From JBAYZQ01 sp041672385 (GTDB lineage Bacteria > Spirochaetota > Spirochaetia > Sphaerochaetales > Sphaerochaetaceae): a stretch of 11,374 bases of DNA. Below, in pieces: positions 1 through 6,979 of this stretch. The notes below the pieces were generated by a model that was not told where the DNA came from, ran no database searches, and saw only the letters and a program-made list of their open reading frames with translations. Position numbers and translations under genes: made by a program. The first letter of the stretch is position 1, and the number at the start of each line of letters is the position of its first letter. The stretch covers positions 1 through 11,374 of the forward strand of contig JBAYZQ010000063.1 of the NCBI GenBank assembly GCA_041672385.1, written 5' to 3'.

Positions 1-1129
1 CAATATCTGATGAGGGGATATTTAATCCTTCATCTAATGCTTTACAGGTTATTAAAATATTTGTTTGGCCCATTTTATAAGATTCAAGTGAATACTGTTT
101 TTCTGATTCTTCCATTTTGCTATGATAATGTGAAACTCTTCCAACGTATTTTTTATTCAAAATTGAAAAGAGTTCATTTGTTTGGGTTATTCTTTCAGTG
201 AAAATCATTATTTTTTTATTTCTTTCAAGAATATCAACCAAACTTATAACAGCTGACAATCTTGAAGATGCATTGTATAAAATATTTTGCCTTTGAAGGA
301 ATTTATTTATAATTGATATTGCAAGACTTGAAGTATCTTCATCTCTTGTTCTTATTAATTTTTTTAAAAAAGATAAAAATTGATCATAATTCATTTTTTG
401 TTTGTTCATTTCGGGAAAAGAAGAATACAGGATTCCTATTAATTTTGAAATTTGGGCTGAAACCTCATTATATAATTCAAGTTCTTTGTTTGTAAATCTT
501 AGTTTAACATTATATAAAATGCATCCGTTAATTATTTTATCTTCCATTGCTTCATTTATTGAGTATGTATAAATTATTGGGCCAATAAATTTTTCAATGG
601 TGGAATGAAATGTGATTGTCTTAGGGGTAGCAGAAAGTCCTAGGCTAAAATATTGTGTTAGGTTGTATTCTTTTCTTAAAAGGAATTCGAATATTTTTGA
701 ATTTTCTTGGCTGGAATAATGGTGGCATTCATCTAAAATTAAAAGGTGTGAATATCCTTTTATATTTTCATCTAAAATTTTTCCTGCTAAAGTATATCTT
801 GCAGAGTTAATCACATAAATCATAAATGTTTTAGAATAAAGGCATTTTTCTTTTCCGTAATAACAACCTATATCTTGTTTATTTATTGAGAAATCTTCAA
901 TTAAACAGCTTTTCCATTGATTTACCAAGAAAGCTTTTGGAACAATTATTTTAATTTTTAGATTTGGATTTTCTTTTTTTAGTTTGATAGCTGCATATAT
1001 TGCCATGAAGGTTTTTCCCCCTCCAGTAGCAACTTGTACAATTCCTCTATAATTGGAATTAATCCATTGGTCAATGCATTTTTCTTGCCATTTATACAGT
1101 TGGATTTTCTTTTTTTCTTCATCTTCCAT
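1..1129 (-). CDS. Superfamily II DEAD/DEAH-type helicase (C-terminus cut off by window edge)
   Basis: Minus-strand reading frame, open without a stop for 376 codons from ATG (1129-1127) to the window edge, where the C-terminus is lost. The visible part is an ATP-dependent SF2 helicase/translocase. A Q-motif-like LYKWQ lies at residues 11-15, motif I ATGGGKT at 34-40, motif II DECH at 133-136, motif III SAT at 166-168, the start of the second RecA lobe (KIMIFTER) at 306-313 and motif V (CKALDEGLNIP) at 362-372. Motif VI would lie just beyond the edge. The overall pattern is XPB/COG1061-like. No Shine-Dalgarno is visible before the ATG, but every later Met falls after the Walker A. It diverges from the plus-strand ATPase operon with 73 bp between starts. 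Family knowledge: SF2 helicases accompany DUF2791 ATPases in BREX-type systems (BrxHI with BrxD), so a role in recognising or translocating on foreign DNA is inferred. Confidence 0.88.
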   Translation of the reverse strand, partial: MEDEEKKKIQLYKWQEKCIDQWINSNYRGIVQVATGGGKTFMAIYAAIKLKKENPNLKIKIIVPKAFLVNQWKSCLIEDFSINKQDIGCYYGKEKCLYSKTFMIYVINSARYTLAGKILDENIKGYSHLLILDECHHYSSQENSKIFEFLLRKEYNLTQYFSLGLSATPKTITFHSTIEKFIGPIIYTYSINEAMEDKIINGCILYNVKLRFTNKELELYNEVSAQISKLIGILYSSFPEMNKQKMNYDQFLSFLKKLIRTRDEDTSSLAISIINKFLQRQNILYNASSRLSAVISLVDILERNKKIMIFTERITQTNELFSILNKKYVGRVSHYHSKMEESEKQYSLESYKMGQTNILITCKALDEGLNIPSSDI

Positions 1130-1202
1130 TATTAATTGAAGTATAGTGTTTTTTTTATTTAATTTGTATAGTACAATAATTGTTATTAAGGAGAATTTTG
1201 CC
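1130..1202. promoter_or_regulatory. Divergent intergenic control region
   Basis: This 73-bp AT-rich gap separates the starts of the leftward helicase and the rightward three-gene operon, so it must hold both sets of start signals. On the plus strand an AAGGAG ribosome binding site (1188-1193) sits 9 nt before the ATG at 1203, and TACAAT (1172-1177) is a possible -10 box with no convincing -35. On the minus strand TATACT lies only about 11 nt before the helicase ATG, and there is no Shine-Dalgarno. If that -10 is real, the helicase transcript would be almost leaderless. The promoter calls are weak; that both units are controlled from this gap is likely. Confidence 0.45.
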
Positions 1203-1967
1203 ATGGATTATGAAATATTCTATCAAGAATATGTTGAATTAGAGAAAAAATTAAAGGATAATATTAAAAGCCTTAATCGGTTTCAAAAAGCTCTTTCTAA
1301 GCATATGACTCAAGGAGAAATTAAACTAGTTTCACAGGACATTACTAATATTAAAGAAACAAATGAAATTCTTGAAACAATTAATGTCAAACTAGAGGAA
1401 TTAATTGGTACTTTTAATGCTAAAGATTACATTGAAAGTGGAGACTGGACTAATCAAATGTTAGATTGTTGTCGAACTGAAAAAATCGACGTTCAAGGAA
1501 CCTTTCCTGTTTATGAAATGTTTCCTTTTAAAGTTAGAATTGATAGTGAAAATCAAGATATATTCATTGATAGAAAAAAATTTTCCAATTTAAGACCATC
1601 TTTTTTTGTTAATCAAGTAAGTAAAATGCAAGACAAGCTTAATAAAGCTTCGTTTAATGCAGTTAAATTTGCTTCTGAATTGGCAATTTGCTATGATAGA
1701 TTTTTAATATTGAAAGGAAAGAAAATCGGATCTGATGTTTATTTACTAGATTTATATGCACTTCTAGTTCCTATGGGAAGATTTCGAACAGATTATAATA
1801 AACAGTCCTTTGCCTTTGATATAGCACGTCTTAGAAGAGCTGGAGAAGTAATTATTAAAGATGGTAGAAAAGTACAATTAGGATCCAGTAGAAATGAGAA
1901 TAAAGCTATTAGGGTTTTGAATGAGGCAGGTCTTGAAGAATTTTTCTCAACAATAGTGTTTGTTTAA
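1203..1967 (+). CDS. Unrecognised 254-aa protein with coiled-coil N-terminus, partner of the ATPase pair
   Basis: I do not recognise this family. I start it at ATG 1203, which has AAGGAG nine bases upstream; an earlier ATG at 1146 has no ribosome binding site and would overlap the presumed promoter. Residues 5-70 are charged and rich in Glu, Lys and Leu, as expected of a helical or coiled-coil segment. Residues 95-135 form a more conserved-looking beta-rich block (QGTFPVYEMFPFKVRID followed by IFIDRKKFSNLRP). Residues 155-190 look helical. Residues 192-254 are basic (GRFRTDY, ARLRRAGEVIIKDGRKVQLG) and could be a winged-helix or other nucleic-acid-binding end. There is no signal peptide, membrane segment, Walker motif or obvious nuclease motif. 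It is the first gene of the operon, 54 bp ahead of the first ATPase, so it is probably the adaptor or DNA-recognition subunit of the same complex. That role is inference from context. Confidence 0.8.
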   Translation: MDYEIFYQEYVELEKKLKDNIKSLNRFQKALSKHMTQGEIKLVSQDITNIKETNEILETINVKLEELIGTFNAKDYIESGDWTNQMLDCCRTEKIDVQGTFPVYEMFPFKVRIDSENQDIFIDRKKFSNLRPSFFVNQVSKMQDKLNKASFNAVKFASELAICYDRFLILKGKKIGSDVYLLDLYALLVPMGRFRTDYNKQSFAFDIARLRRAGEVIIKDGRKVQLGSSRNENKAIRVLNEAGLEEFFSTIVFV

Positions 1968-2021
1968 TAGTGATAAAGTAGTTTATTGATTTTTATAATT
2001 ATTTTATAGGTGGTTATCAGT

Positions 2022-3230
2022 ATGGATTACAATAAAAATTATATCAAAGATTTTCCTAGTTACGAAATTGATTCCAAAATTAATAATGGGGTAGGTTTTA
2101 TAACTGACTTTTGGGAAAAACACTATCTTAAGGAATATATTAAAGCTGGTGGAAGTAAAATAAAGTTTGTGACGGGAAATAAGGGAAGTGGTAAATCTCA
2201 CTTATTAAATATTTTTTCAAAACTTGCCCAAAAAAATGGATATCTTACGGTTTCTTTTTCTGCTAAACAAATTTGGTTAAATGACTTTAAATTTATATTT
2301 CTTGAAATCCTTCGACAGTGCAACTTGGATTCTTTAATGGAAAAATGCTCCAAAAAGATAATTAATGATTTGGGGTATGATAACAACCAAATTAAACAAA
2401 ATGAATCCTTTATTGATTATCTTGCATCATTAGGAAAGAATGATGCTTTAGAAAAGGGAGAAATAAGAAATCAACTTAGAAAACTTTTTAAAGAGAATCC
2501 AAGAATGGATAATAGCTTTTCTATTGCTTGTTCACTTATTTGTGGAGGAATCTTAGGTCAACCTCCTCTTGAGGAATGTAATAAAGAGCTTATATTAAGT
2601 TGGCTTACCAATGAAAAAGGTTTTAAGTTAACTTCTCTTAGGCCTTTAGGAATGTCACCTGCTAGGATTTCAAAGTTTAATGCTAGGCTTATGTTGCGGT
2701 CTCTTTCTGAGCTTGTAGTAGTTAGTGGTTATAGTGGACTAATAGTTACCATTGATGATTTAGATGTTATTGTGGACAAATCAAGTTTAGCACCCTTGCA
2801 CTATACTAAAATGAAAAGAGAAGATACTTATGAAAGTATTAGAGAATTAATTGATGATATTGATAATTTTAAGAATATTATGTTTCTTTTTGGTTGTTCT
2901 AAAACTCTTATAGATAATGAGAAATTAGGTATGAAATCCTATCAAGCTCTTTGGATGAGAATCCAAAATGAAGTATGGAATGATAGAATTAATAAATTTT
3001 CTGATATTATTGATATGAATGAGGTTGCTAGACAAGTTTATACTCCAGAGTTATTAATAAACATGTCAAAAGATTTTTCTAAACAAATTATTAATCAAGA
3101 GGTAGAACCAAAGGTAATAGATAGAGAAACTGCTAGCAGATTAATTGAACAATCCAAACAGGGAGGCCTTTCAATTCCGGTACTTGTTAGGAATGCTACA
3201 TTGGGAATCACAGAATGGGAGGAAAGCTAA
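2022..3230 (+). CDS. P-loop ATPase, probably BREX-type BrxD/DUF2791-like (first of a pair)
   Basis: A 402-residue P-loop ATPase. I prefer ATG 2022 over the in-frame GTG at 2010 because AGGTGG (2008-2013) sits 8 nt before the ATG and would overlap the GTG. Walker A is GNKGSGKS (residues 52-59) followed by HLL, as in BrxC/BrxD-type ATPases. The likely Walker B is LIVTIDDLD (240-248), with D245-D246 where a DE pair would be usual. ALWMRIQNE near 309-317 resembles the late arginine-containing helix of this family. The region between (80-235) is helical and family-specific. No membrane segment or signal is present. Its stop codon abuts the start of the second ATPase, which implies translational coupling and probably a hetero-oligomer. 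Family role: ATP-driven components of BREX-like phage restriction. The family call for this copy rests on the P-loop plus its partner and is less sure than for the next gene. Confidence 0.75.
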   Translation: MDYNKNYIKDFPSYEIDSKINNGVGFITDFWEKHYLKEYIKAGGSKIKFVTGNKGSGKSHLLNIFSKLAQKNGYLTVSFSAKQIWLNDFKFIFLEILRQCNLDSLMEKCSKKIINDLGYDNNQIKQNESFIDYLASLGKNDALEKGEIRNQLRKLFKENPRMDNSFSIACSLICGGILGQPPLEECNKELILSWLTNEKGFKLTSLRPLGMSPARISKFNARLMLRSLSELVVVSGYSGLIVTIDDLDVIVDKSSLAPLHYTKMKREDTYESIRELIDDIDNFKNIMFLFGCSKTLIDNEKLGMKSYQALWMRIQNEVWNDRINKFSDIIDMNEVARQVYTPELLINMSKDFSKQIINQEVEPKVIDRETASRLIEQSKQGGLSIPVLVRNATLGITEWEES

Positions 3231-4436
3231 ATGGATTTTGATTTTGAAGCAAGACATATTATTGAGGCTCTACGTTCAGGTATTCCTTCAAAAATAGTAG
3301 GGAAATGTTTTTGTGATGCACGTTCAGATTTACTTAAAAAAATAGAAAAAGAGATTAATTCAGTTGTTGATACAAGCCTTTCTAATTCTCGAATAATAAG
3401 TGGAAGATATGGTGAGGGGAAAACACACATGTTAAATACTGTTTTCAATCTTGCCAGTGAAAATAATATGGTTGTATCAATGATTTCTTTAAGCAAAGAA
3501 ACGCCTTTCAATAAACTTTATTTAATTTACCAAAAGCTAATGAATAATACTTATTTGCCAAATAGAATGCAGCCTGGGTTTATCCAAGAATTAGAAAGAT
3601 TGACTTTGAATTCTAAGATTACAAGCGATCTTCTTCTTTTCTGTCATACTGCTTTAGATAGAGATAAATTATATTATGTTCTCAAGTCCTTCGTTTCAAC
3701 TGATAATTTAGATGAAAAATATTTGCTTCAAGCTGATCTTGAAGGAGATGTCCTATCTAATGTAACATTAAAACAAATTTATAAACGAATTTTTAGAGAA
3801 AGAATTAAATTTAATGAAAATTTTTATAAAACAAGGCATTTTCAAGATTATTTCTATTTCTTAAGTAAATTATTCAAAGAATTAGGTTATAATGGTTGGG
3901 TTATTCTTTTTGATGAAACCGAACTTATTGGTCGTCTAGGAAGAAAAACTAGATTGAATTCATATAATAATATGGCAAGATTTCTTTTTCCTGAAAAAAA
4001 ATTGGATTCTACTTATTCTCTTTTTGCTATTACTTCTTCTTACGCTGCAGATGTAATTGACAGCAAGAATGAATATGAAGGCATTGAAAAATATTTTCCT
4101 GAAAATCCTGAACCTATGAAAACTGTCTTAGAGTCAATTGAAGTAGCAGAACAACTTCAGCCTCTAAATTTGGAAGAGATTAAAGAAATCCTGGAAAAAA
4201 TTATAGACTTTCATGGAAAAGCTTATAATTGGAAACCTGATGTTAATGTTGAAGAAATTCTGAAAAAAAGTAATAGCAGTGGCTATCTCCTAAGATCTAA
4301 GATAAGAATTGCCATAGAATTTCTTGATAATCTTTACATCTACAGAGATACTGGGAATGTTGGAATTGGAGATTTAGAATCAATGAAACTAGATCCTGAT
4401 CTTCCTGATCTTGAAACTGAGTTAGAAGATGATTAG
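3231..4436 (+). CDS. BREX-type ATPase, DUF2791 (BrxC/BrxD-like) family
   Basis: A 401-residue ATPase starting with ATG directly after the TAA of the previous gene; the Shine-Dalgarno (GGAGG) lies inside that gene, so the two are translationally coupled. The N-terminus carries the signature ARHIIEALRSGIPS (7-20), which I associate with DUF2791/BrxD proteins. Walker A is GRYGEGKTHML (58-68) and Walker B is WVILFDETE (223-231) with the catalytic-type D228-E229 pair. ITSS at 267-270 could be sensor 1. The C-terminal third (310-370) is a helical lid-like region and the protein ends in an acidic tail (DLPDLETELEDD). About 400 residues fits BrxD, not the much longer BrxC. In type 2 BREX, BrxD is encoded with the helicase BrxHI; here the helicase is divergent. 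No PglZ or PglX partner is in view. The likely role is the ATP-dependent core of a DNA-defence complex; this is family plus context, not proven function. Confidence 0.82.
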   Translation: MDFDFEARHIIEALRSGIPSKIVGKCFCDARSDLLKKIEKEINSVVDTSLSNSRIISGRYGEGKTHMLNTVFNLASENNMVVSMISLSKETPFNKLYLIYQKLMNNTYLPNRMQPGFIQELERLTLNSKITSDLLLFCHTALDRDKLYYVLKSFVSTDNLDEKYLLQADLEGDVLSNVTLKQIYKRIFRERIKFNENFYKTRHFQDYFYFLSKLFKELGYNGWVILFDETELIGRLGRKTRLNSYNNMARFLFPEKKLDSTYSLFAITSSYAADVIDSKNEYEGIEKYFPENPEPMKTVLESIEVAEQLQPLNLEEIKEILEKIIDFHGKAYNWKPDVNVEEILKKSNSSGYLLRSKIRIAIEFLDNLYIYRDTGNVGIGDLESMKLDPDLPDLETELEDD

Positions 4437-5036
4437 TTTTTTATAACTTAGTTTACTTATTTTTATTATTACTATTACTTGGGGAGTCCTTGAAGGCTCT
4501 CTAATTTTAAGTTAATGAGGTATTACTGCCTTGTAAACATAATTTAGATTAGAGTTTTTATCTTCAAAAGAATGTTTTTAGCTGGAAGTTGAGAAATTTT
4601 ATAAATAAATTGTAAAGCTTTGGAGATAAACCCATTTAATTAGATTCCTCATGTACTTTTGAATGTGTTTAAAAAGATCTTAAAGACATTGGGTATTATC
4701 TATTTTGGAAATAGTATCAAATGTGACCAAATTTAAAATAAATATTGATAAATTACTATTGGTATTCTGCATTTGACAGCTAAAGAGCAATAAAAAAGGC
4801 ACTAAGTCGTTGTAAATTATAAGAATTAATTCCTCTACATTTCAATAATATCTATATGACTAACAGATTTATTTAACTTGAAGTAATTATCCTTTAAGAA
4901 TCTTCTTTTGCATATTTATTACTATCATAGTTGTTCATAAAAGCAGTGCTTTATATTTATTAATTTTTCCTAAACCTTTTTACTTGTTATTCACGCATTA
5001 CGGTGTGGGGATAGTTGATAATAGAAAACAATGGTA
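4437..5036. other. Long gene-free spacer between ATPase operon and sugar locus
   Basis: About 600 bases, very AT-rich, with no open frame of useful length on either strand, no ribosome binding site with a following frame, and no tRNA-like or CRISPR-like structure that I can see. The only secondary structure near the end of the ATPase operon is a 5-bp hairpin at 4484-4499 without a T-tract, so no convincing terminator is visible. It separates two functionally unrelated modules and may be decayed sequence at an island boundary. I found no direct repeats or transposase remnant that proves this. Confidence 0.5.
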
Positions 5037-5072
5037 TTGACATGAAAATGAAGTAATGTTATAATATTATAT
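5037..5072 (+). promoter_or_regulatory. Sigma-A promoter of the SIS-gene transcript
   Basis: TTGACA at 5037-5042 and TATAAT at 5060-5065 are separated by exactly 17 nt, a perfect vegetative consensus. The -10 box is embedded in the 12-bp palindrome TATAATATTATA (5060-5071). The stretch 5053-5072, GTAATGTTATAATATTATAT, recurs identically in the promoter ahead of the amidohydrolase gene. Such a strong promoter with a palindrome on its -10 would be well suited to repression, but the repressor is not identified. The ribosome binding site AAGGAG (5092-5097) and ATG 5104 follow. Confidence 0.85.
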
Positions 5073-5103
5073 CAAGTAGTATTATGTTGAAAAGGAGAGT
5101 AAA

Positions 5104-6159
5104 ATGGCAATTACGTTCAAAGAAATAAATTTGCAATACCAAGCATTACATAAAACTTATTCATATATGGAGTCAAAAAAGTCCGAAATAAATAATTTTT
5201 ATCAGAAATACAACAAATTGGGTTTTACCTTTATAGGTTGTGGATCTGGATATAATCTTTGTCAGTCTGGTGAATTTATAGCACAAAAAGAGCTAGGGAA
5301 AAAGGCTTGTGCAGTAGCTGGAGGAGATTTAATGTTGAATGTTGAAGAATATAAGAAAATTTATAATGATTCAATATTAATTATACCTACCAGATCGGGA
5401 AGTACTTCAGAGATTGTTTATGCCGTAAAGCAGATAAAAAAGAACAATAAAGATATTCCAATTATTGTTATAACATGCAAAGAAAATTCAATTTTAAGTA
5501 ATCTTGCTGATTTAGTTGTGGAAATACCTTGGGCTTTTGATGAAAGTGTTTGTCAAACTAGAAGTGTCACAAATCTATATACTGTACTATTAATGTTAAT
5601 AGCATATTTTTCCAATAATGACAAAAGAATTATAAAATTGAAACAAATTATTGATAACGGAGATTCCTATATTGAATCAATAAAACCCGGATTAGAAAAA
5701 ATTGCCAAATTAGATTGGGAAAACGTAATTGCTTTAGCTGATGGTGAAGTTCAAGGACTTGTTTCTGAAGGGGCCTTGGCCTTTACAGAAATTTCCAGAA
5801 AACCAGGAGCTTTTTATCATATTCTTGATGTTAGACATGGGCCAATGGTATTAATCAGATCTAAAACGCTTGTTCTTATTTGCTTAAGTAAAGCTCCAGA
5901 GAAATATACTTTAGATTTGATAAAAGATCTTATTTCAAATCAAGCTAAGGTTATTGTTTATGCTGATGAGTCTACCAAATTACCTGAAGGAGTTTTATTA
6001 CAAATAAATTCTAATTTAAAAATTAATGATGGACTATGTGGAATTCCATTTATAGGTATTGCCCAGCTTTTATCCTATTATAAAGCTATTAATGATAATG
6101 TGGATCCTGATAAACCCGATGGCTTAGATGCTTGGATTGAACTTGATTGTCAAAATTAA
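5104..6159 (+). CDS. Double-SIS-domain sugar-phosphate isomerase/deaminase
   Basis: A 351-residue cytoplasmic protein with two SIS (sugar isomerase) domains, about residues 35-165 and 195-335, the architecture of the GlmS isomerase half, AgaS, FrlB and SIS-type glucosamine-6-phosphate deaminases. The first domain has the phosphosugar-binding elements GCGSGYN (45-51) and TRSGSTSE (96-103). In the second, E229 (TEIS) and H245 (RHGP) align with the GlmS isomerase residues Glu488 and His504. The C-terminal tail (DPDKPDGLDAWIEL) keeps the family's DPD-P-L pattern but lacks the GlmS lysine (Lys603) in the ARNLAKS-like position. It begins under a strong promoter with AAGGAG before ATG. The likely reaction is isomerisation or deamination of an amino-sugar or glycated-amine 6-phosphate to a ketose 6-phosphate; neighbours (kinase, GatZ) suggest an AgaS-like or FrlB-like role. 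The exact substrate cannot be read from sequence. Confidence 0.85.
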   Translation: MAITFKEINLQYQALHKTYSYMESKKSEINNFYQKYNKLGFTFIGCGSGYNLCQSGEFIAQKELGKKACAVAGGDLMLNVEEYKKIYNDSILIIPTRSGSTSEIVYAVKQIKKNNKDIPIIVITCKENSILSNLADLVVEIPWAFDESVCQTRSVTNLYTVLLMLIAYFSNNDKRIIKLKQIIDNGDSYIESIKPGLEKIAKLDWENVIALADGEVQGLVSEGALAFTEISRKPGAFYHILDVRHGPMVLIRSKTLVLICLSKAPEKYTLDLIKDLISNQAKVIVYADESTKLPEGVLLQINSNLKINDGLCGIPFIGIAQLLSYYKAINDNVDPDKPDGLDAWIELDCQN

Positions 6160-6174
6160 ATTACTTTATTAGGC

Positions 6175-6210
6175 GGTTTATAGACCTCTAACAAAAAGTT
6201 GTGCTATTAT
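6175..6210 (+). promoter_or_regulatory. Regulator promoter with overlapping operator-like palindrome
   Basis: GGTTTATAGACC (6175-6186) is an inverted repeat with one mismatched pair, and flanking TTAG (6169-6172) and CTAA (6188-6191) extend the symmetry with one extra base on the left. GGT-TA...TA-ACC half sites resemble operators of the GntR/HutC family (NagR/DasR type, GGTCTAGACC), though with a wider centre. The right half TAGACC can serve as -35; an extended -10, TGC-TATTAT (TATTAT at 6205-6210), follows after 18 nt. A repressor bound here would block the promoter, so autoregulation of the regulator gene is likely. The same inverted repeat could form a weak hairpin after the SIS gene but has no T-tract. 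Confidence 0.6.
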
Positions 6211-6242
6211 AAGACAAAAAGCAATAAGAGGGGTGAGTATAA

Positions 6243-6977
6243 ATGTTAAATCAGAATAAGAAAATACCTTTGTATGTTCAGTTGTACGAAGAGCTTCTTG
6301 ACCAAATAGTTTCGGGTGTTTGGGAAGTTGAAGGACTTCTTCCAACAGAAAAAGAGCTTCTTGAAAAATATTCTGTAAGCAGAATTACTGTAAGACAAGC
6401 TTTAGAACAACTAAAAAATGAAGGATATATTGTACGAAAACCTGGGAAAGGAACTTATGTAAAATCCCAACCTATTGAACAGACTTTGTCTAATTTTTAT
6501 AGTTTTAGCGATGATATGCAGAGAAAAGGTTTTGAAATAAAGAACAAAATACTTAAGTGTGAAAAACAAATTGCCTCTGACTATGTAGCAAGAAAACTTG
6601 AAATTGAATTAAACTCAGAAGTAATTATTCTTGAACGTATTCGTAGTATTGATAAAATTGCTTTTGCCTATGAAAAATCTTATATCCCATTTCAGGTTTG
6701 TCCAAGACTTACTGGTGAATCTGTTGAAGAAAAAGGTTTATATAAAAGTCTTGAAGACCTTGGAAATGTTACTCCTGATTTAGCAACAGAAACTTTTGAG
6801 GCAATATTGCCAACTCAGAAAATTGCAGAATATTTAAATATGAATGAACGCCAACCAGCTCTTCAAATTGATAGGATTACAAAATCTGGAGATAGTATTA
6901 TTGAATATTGTAGGAGTTTGGTTCGAGGAGACAGAATTAAATACAATGTTATACTTAGAACGGTTTATAGGAAATAA
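6243..6977 (+). CDS. GntR-family (HutC subfamily) transcriptional regulator
   Basis: A 244-residue DNA-binding regulator. The N-terminal winged helix-turn-helix spans about residues 9-73 (PLYVQLYEELLDQI, then PTEKELLEKYSVSRITVRQAL, then the wing GYIVRKPGKGTYV), the GntR signature. Residues about 90-240 form a UTRA effector-binding domain of the HutC subfamily, which usually senses a sugar phosphate or related metabolite. Length is typical. The start has AGAGGGG upstream. It sits between the SIS gene and the kinase gene, with only 2 nt between its stop and the kinase start, so it is cotranscribed with the kinase and GatZ-family genes. The expected role is local repression relieved by a phosphorylated intermediate of the pathway; the operator-like palindrome over its own promoter suggests autoregulation. 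Effector unknown. Confidence 0.93.
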   Translation: MLNQNKKIPLYVQLYEELLDQIVSGVWEVEGLLPTEKELLEKYSVSRITVRQALEQLKNEGYIVRKPGKGTYVKSQPIEQTLSNFYSFSDDMQRKGFEIKNKILKCEKQIASDYVARKLEIELNSEVIILERIRSIDKIAFAYEKSYIPFQVCPRLTGESVEEKGLYKSLEDLGNVTPDLATETFEAILPTQKIAEYLNMNERQPALQIDRITKSGDSIIEYCRSLVRGDRIKYNVILRTVYRK

Positions 6978-6979
6978 TA

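Noticed and set aside
10..495. Two plus-strand frames of about 60 codons (10-201 and 313-495)
   Set aside because: Both lie opposite the well-supported minus-strand helicase, have no ribosome binding site and are Phe/Leu-rich as expected of antisense AT-rich coding.
1146..1202. N-terminal extension of the 254-aa protein from ATG 1146
   Set aside because: There is no ribosome binding site before 1146, the added residues are hydrophobic promoter-region translation, and AAGGAG is well placed for ATG 1203.
2004..3511. Three minus-strand frames inside the ATPase genes (2004-2201, 2198-2386, 3227-3511)
   Set aside because: They are shadows of the ATPase coding sequences, which show Walker motifs and coupled starts on the plus strand.
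4484..4499. Possible terminator hairpin after the ATPase operon
   Set aside because: The stem is only about 5 bp with a G-T pair and no T-tract follows it.
4620..4690. Possible transposase remnant on the minus strand
   Set aside because: A short open stretch looks vaguely like a transposase tail, but there are no motifs, inverted repeats or target duplications to support it.
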